Positions 62,133 through 64,000 of a DNA stretch of 64,000 nt are shown here, one piece after another. Source of the stretch: Siculibacillus lacustris (GTDB lineage Bacteria; Pseudomonadota; Alphaproteobacteria; Rhizobiales; Ancalomicrobiaceae); the NCBI RefSeq assembly GCF_004328075.1, contig NZ_SJFN01000001.1:99700-163699 (forward strand), written 5' to 3'. The notes beneath the pieces are model-generated. The model saw only the letters and a program-made list of their open reading frames with translations. It had not been told where the DNA came from and searched no databases. Numbering within the stretch: position 1 is the first letter of the stretch; every line of letters begins with the position of its first letter. A program made the translations under genes and the position numbers.

Positions 62133-63443
62133 ATGACCATCCAGACCCCCACCGCCGATCGCCTCCACGCCGACACCCTGGTGCTGCACGGCGGCAGCTA
62201 TCGCAGCGACCCGGCCACCGCCGCGGTGGCGGTACCGATCTATCAGACGACGTCGTTCCAGTTCGAGAGCACCGCCAAGGCGGCGCGCGTCGCCCGTCTG
62301 GAGGAGATCGCCTTCACCTATTCGCGGGTCGCCAACCCGACCGTCGACGCCTTCGAGCGGCGCCTCGCGGCGCTGGAGGGCGGCGTCGCGGCGCTCGCCC
62401 TCGGGTCCGGCCAGGCGGCGGTGGCCTTCGCCGTGCTGGCGCTGCTCGAAGCCGGCGACAACATCGTCACTTCCGACGCCCTCTACGGCGGCAGCGTCAA
62501 TCTCTTCCGCTACCGGCTGGCGCAGTTCGGCATCGAGGCGCGCTTCGTCGATCCCACCGACCCGGACGCCTTCCGCCGCGCCACCGACGACCGCACCCGG
62601 CTCTATTTCGGCGAGGCCCTGGCCAACCCCAAGCTCACCGTGTTCCCGATCCGCGAGGTCGCCGAGATCGGCCGACCGCTCGGCATCCCGCTGATCATCG
62701 ACAACACCGCGACGCCACTCACCGTGCGCCCCTTCGATCACGGCGCCGCCGTGGTGGTCTATTCGGCGACCAAGTACATCGGCGGCCACGGCACCACCAT
62801 CGGCGGCGCGATCATCGATTCGGGCACCTTCCCCTGGTCCGACTTCCCCGAACGCCAACCGGCGATCAACCGGCCAGACCCGAGTTACGGCGATCGCAGC
62901 TGGAACGAGATCGCCGAGCGCTTCGGGCCGATCGCCTATGTGCTGCGGACCCGCGCCACGCTGTTGCGCGACTTCGGCGCCACGCTGGCGGCCCAGAGCG
63001 CCTTCCAGCTGATCCAGGGCCTGGAGACCTTGCCGCTGCGCATCGCCCGCCACAACGAGAACGCCATCCGCGTCGCCGATCACCTCGCCGCGCATCCGAA
63101 AGTGGCGCGGGTGGTGTTTCCCGGCCTGCAGCAGGGCGAGGAGCGGCGCCGCGCCGATACCTATCTCCAGGGCGGTTGGGGCGCGCTGATCGGCTTCGAG
63201 CACGTCGACGGGGCCGACGCCGCCAAACGCTTCATCGACGCGCTGGAGCTGATCTATCATCTCGCCAACATCGGCGACGCCCGCTCGCTGGCGGTCCACC
63301 CGGCCTCGACGATCCACGCCCAGTTGAGCGAGGCGGAGCAGCTCGCCGCCGGCGTGACCCCGGGCTTCGTCCGCCTGTCGATCGGCATCGAGAGGATCGA
63401 CGACATCCTGCGCGACATCGACCGGGCGCTGGCCCGCAGCTGA
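62133..63443 (+). CDS. metY: O-acetylhomoserine aminocarboxypropyltransferase/sulfhydrylase (Cys/Met PLP family)
   Basis: A 436-residue PLP enzyme making homocysteine, or methionine from methanethiol, out of O-acetylhomoserine. The Schiff-base Lys214 is in YSATKYIGGHGT, with Asp190 (LIIDNT) at the pyridine nitrogen, and FTYSRVANPTVD near the N-terminus. Its length and the insertion around 220-250 fit MetY more than MetB/MetC. CGGAGG precedes the ATG. Close to the mtn genes and a tauD remnant. Confidence 0.9.
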   Translation: MTIQTPTADRLHADTLVLHGGSYRSDPATAAVAVPIYQTTSFQFESTAKAARVARLEEIAFTYSRVANPTVDAFERRLAALEGGVAALALGSGQAAVAFAVLALLEAGDNIVTSDALYGGSVNLFRYRLAQFGIEARFVDPTDPDAFRRATDDRTRLYFGEALANPKLTVFPIREVAEIGRPLGIPLIIDNTATPLTVRPFDHGAAVVVYSATKYIGGHGTTIGGAIIDSGTFPWSDFPERQPAINRPDPSYGDRSWNEIAERFGPIAYVLRTRATLLRDFGATLAAQSAFQLIQGLETLPLRIARHNENAIRVADHLAAHPKVARVVFPGLQQGEERRRADTYLQGGWGALIGFEHVDGADAAKRFIDALELIYHLANIGDARSLAVHPASTIHAQLSEAEQLAAGVTPGFVRLSIGIERIDDILRDIDRALARS

Positions 63444-63488
63444 TCGTCCCCCGCGCAGCGCCCGGAAGCGGCGCCACGCCCGATCCCG

Positions 63489-64000
63489 TCACGCCGACGG
63501 CGGCGGCTCGAACAGCGCCGCGAGGTCGGCGTGATGGGCGCGCGCCACGTCCGGGTGCGAGCGCAGCCGCTGCTTCAACTGATTGAGCCCGGTGTCGCGG
63601 AACAGCGGATTGGCCGGATCGCTCGCCGGTCCGCGCGCCAGCCGCGCCAAGTCCGGCGGCAGGGTCAGGCGGGGGATTTCGACGCCGAGCCGGGCGGCGA
63701 AGAAGAAGGCGACCGACAGCCGGTCGACCTCGGCCGGCGGCGACACCACCCGGTGCACCGTGGCGCGCAGATAGCCGTCGGTGGCGAGTTCGAGCAACTC
63801 GCCGATGTTGACGACGAAACTGCCGGGGATCGGCGGGGCGGCGATCCAGCGCCCGTCGAGCGCCTCGACCTCGAGCCCGGCCTGGACGTCCTGGAGCAGC
63901 AGGGTCAGAAACCCGCCGTCCTTGTGCGGCCCGACGCCCTGATCGCCGTCGTCGCCGATGAGCCCGGGATAGCGGATGATCTTCAGCCGATGATTGGGCG
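63489..64000 (-). CDS. Isopenicillin N synthase family 2-oxoglutarate/Fe(II) oxygenase, 5' end beyond window
   Basis: The C-terminal 170 residues are in the window. The iron ligands are seen as PHKDGGFLTLL (His-x-Asp) and VHRVVSP (distal His), and RLSVAFFF is the family Arg-x-Ser that binds 2-oxoglutarate or substrate. FVVNIGELLELATDGYLRA is characteristic. It runs tail-to-tail with metY, 45 bases apart. Substrate cannot be inferred. Confidence 0.88.
   Translation of the reverse strand, partial: PNHRLKIIRYPGLIGDDGDQGVGPHKDGGFLTLLLQDVQAGLEVEALDGRWIAAPPIPGSFVVNIGELLELATDGYLRATVHRVVSPPAEVDRLSVAFFFAARLGVEIPRLTLPPDLARLARGPASDPANPLFRDTGLNQLKQRLRSHPDVARAHHADLAALFEPPPSA

Noticed and set aside
1-64000. 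CRISPR array, rRNA genes, or a second tRNA
   Set aside because: No regularly spaced direct repeats were seen, and only one T-arm with a full cloverleaf was found.

Overview
The window looks like a chromosomal segment of a high-GC alphaproteobacterium, probably Hyphomicrobiales (Rhizobiales). The basis is very strong GC bias at third codon positions, a RegB/RegA (ActS/ActR) redox pair, MmcB, a His-type intracellular PHB economy (PhaZ), the rnd-lptC-lptA-lptB-rpoN-hpf-ptsN-DUF1150-hsp20 block and the hisB-DUF2628-hisH-hisA / hisF-hisE-coaA gene order. No species can be named from the sequence alone.

From 1 to 33.5 kb the content is mostly core genome: mutM (cut by the left edge), ubiE-ubiB, a DUF4202 gene, an HI0933-type flavoprotein, wrbA, a three-domain LplT/PlsC/acyl-ACP synthetase fusion, an NhaD-like antiporter, mmcB, the regA/regB redox pair, an ABC-2 type exporter, phaZ, a YgjP-like metallopeptidase, and histidine genes. 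The usual his operon is split: hisB-hisH-hisA (18.3-20.9 kb) and hisF-hisE-coaA (31.0-33.3 kb) are separated by about 10 kb. That interval holds the oppositely oriented lpt-rpoN-hpf-ptsN block plus an NSS transporter and a MarR-DUF1398 pair.

A tRNA-Ser(GGA) gene at 33.4 kb marks a change of character. Directly downstream are remnants of a tyrosine integrase and an IS630-type transposase, each broken by a stop codon. Then come a chemoreceptor, a LysR regulator, a small exported protein and an FMN reductase, with longer spacers and more AT-rich promoters.

From 39.1 to 58.8 kb two long arms diverge from a 0.5 kb AT-richer spacer at 51.6-52.2 kb. The leftward arm is a tightly packed 12-gene run: TauABC/SsuABC-like transporter, LysR, three RraA-family proteins, a DUF1932 dehydrogenase, an enolase-superfamily dehydratase, a GlcD-like FAD oxidase, a BisC/TorA-like molybdoenzyme and a polar-amino-acid permease. 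The rightward arm has a second, paralogous substrate-binding protein, a DadA-like flavoenzyme, and a fusion of a SelA-like PLP enzyme, a beta-barrel-like domain and RidA, followed by a glutamate/glutamine-type ABC transporter. The whole looks like an uptake and catabolic locus for an amino or sulfur-containing organic acid. The substrate cannot be read from the sequence.

The right end (58.9-64 kb) has methionine-salvage genes mtnC-mtnD-mtnB, a decayed tauD-like dioxygenase, a MetY-type sulfhydrylase and an isopenicillin-N-synthase-family oxygenase cut by the right edge. This adds a sulfur and amino-acid theme. No CRISPR array, rRNA, phage structural gene or intact insertion sequence was seen.
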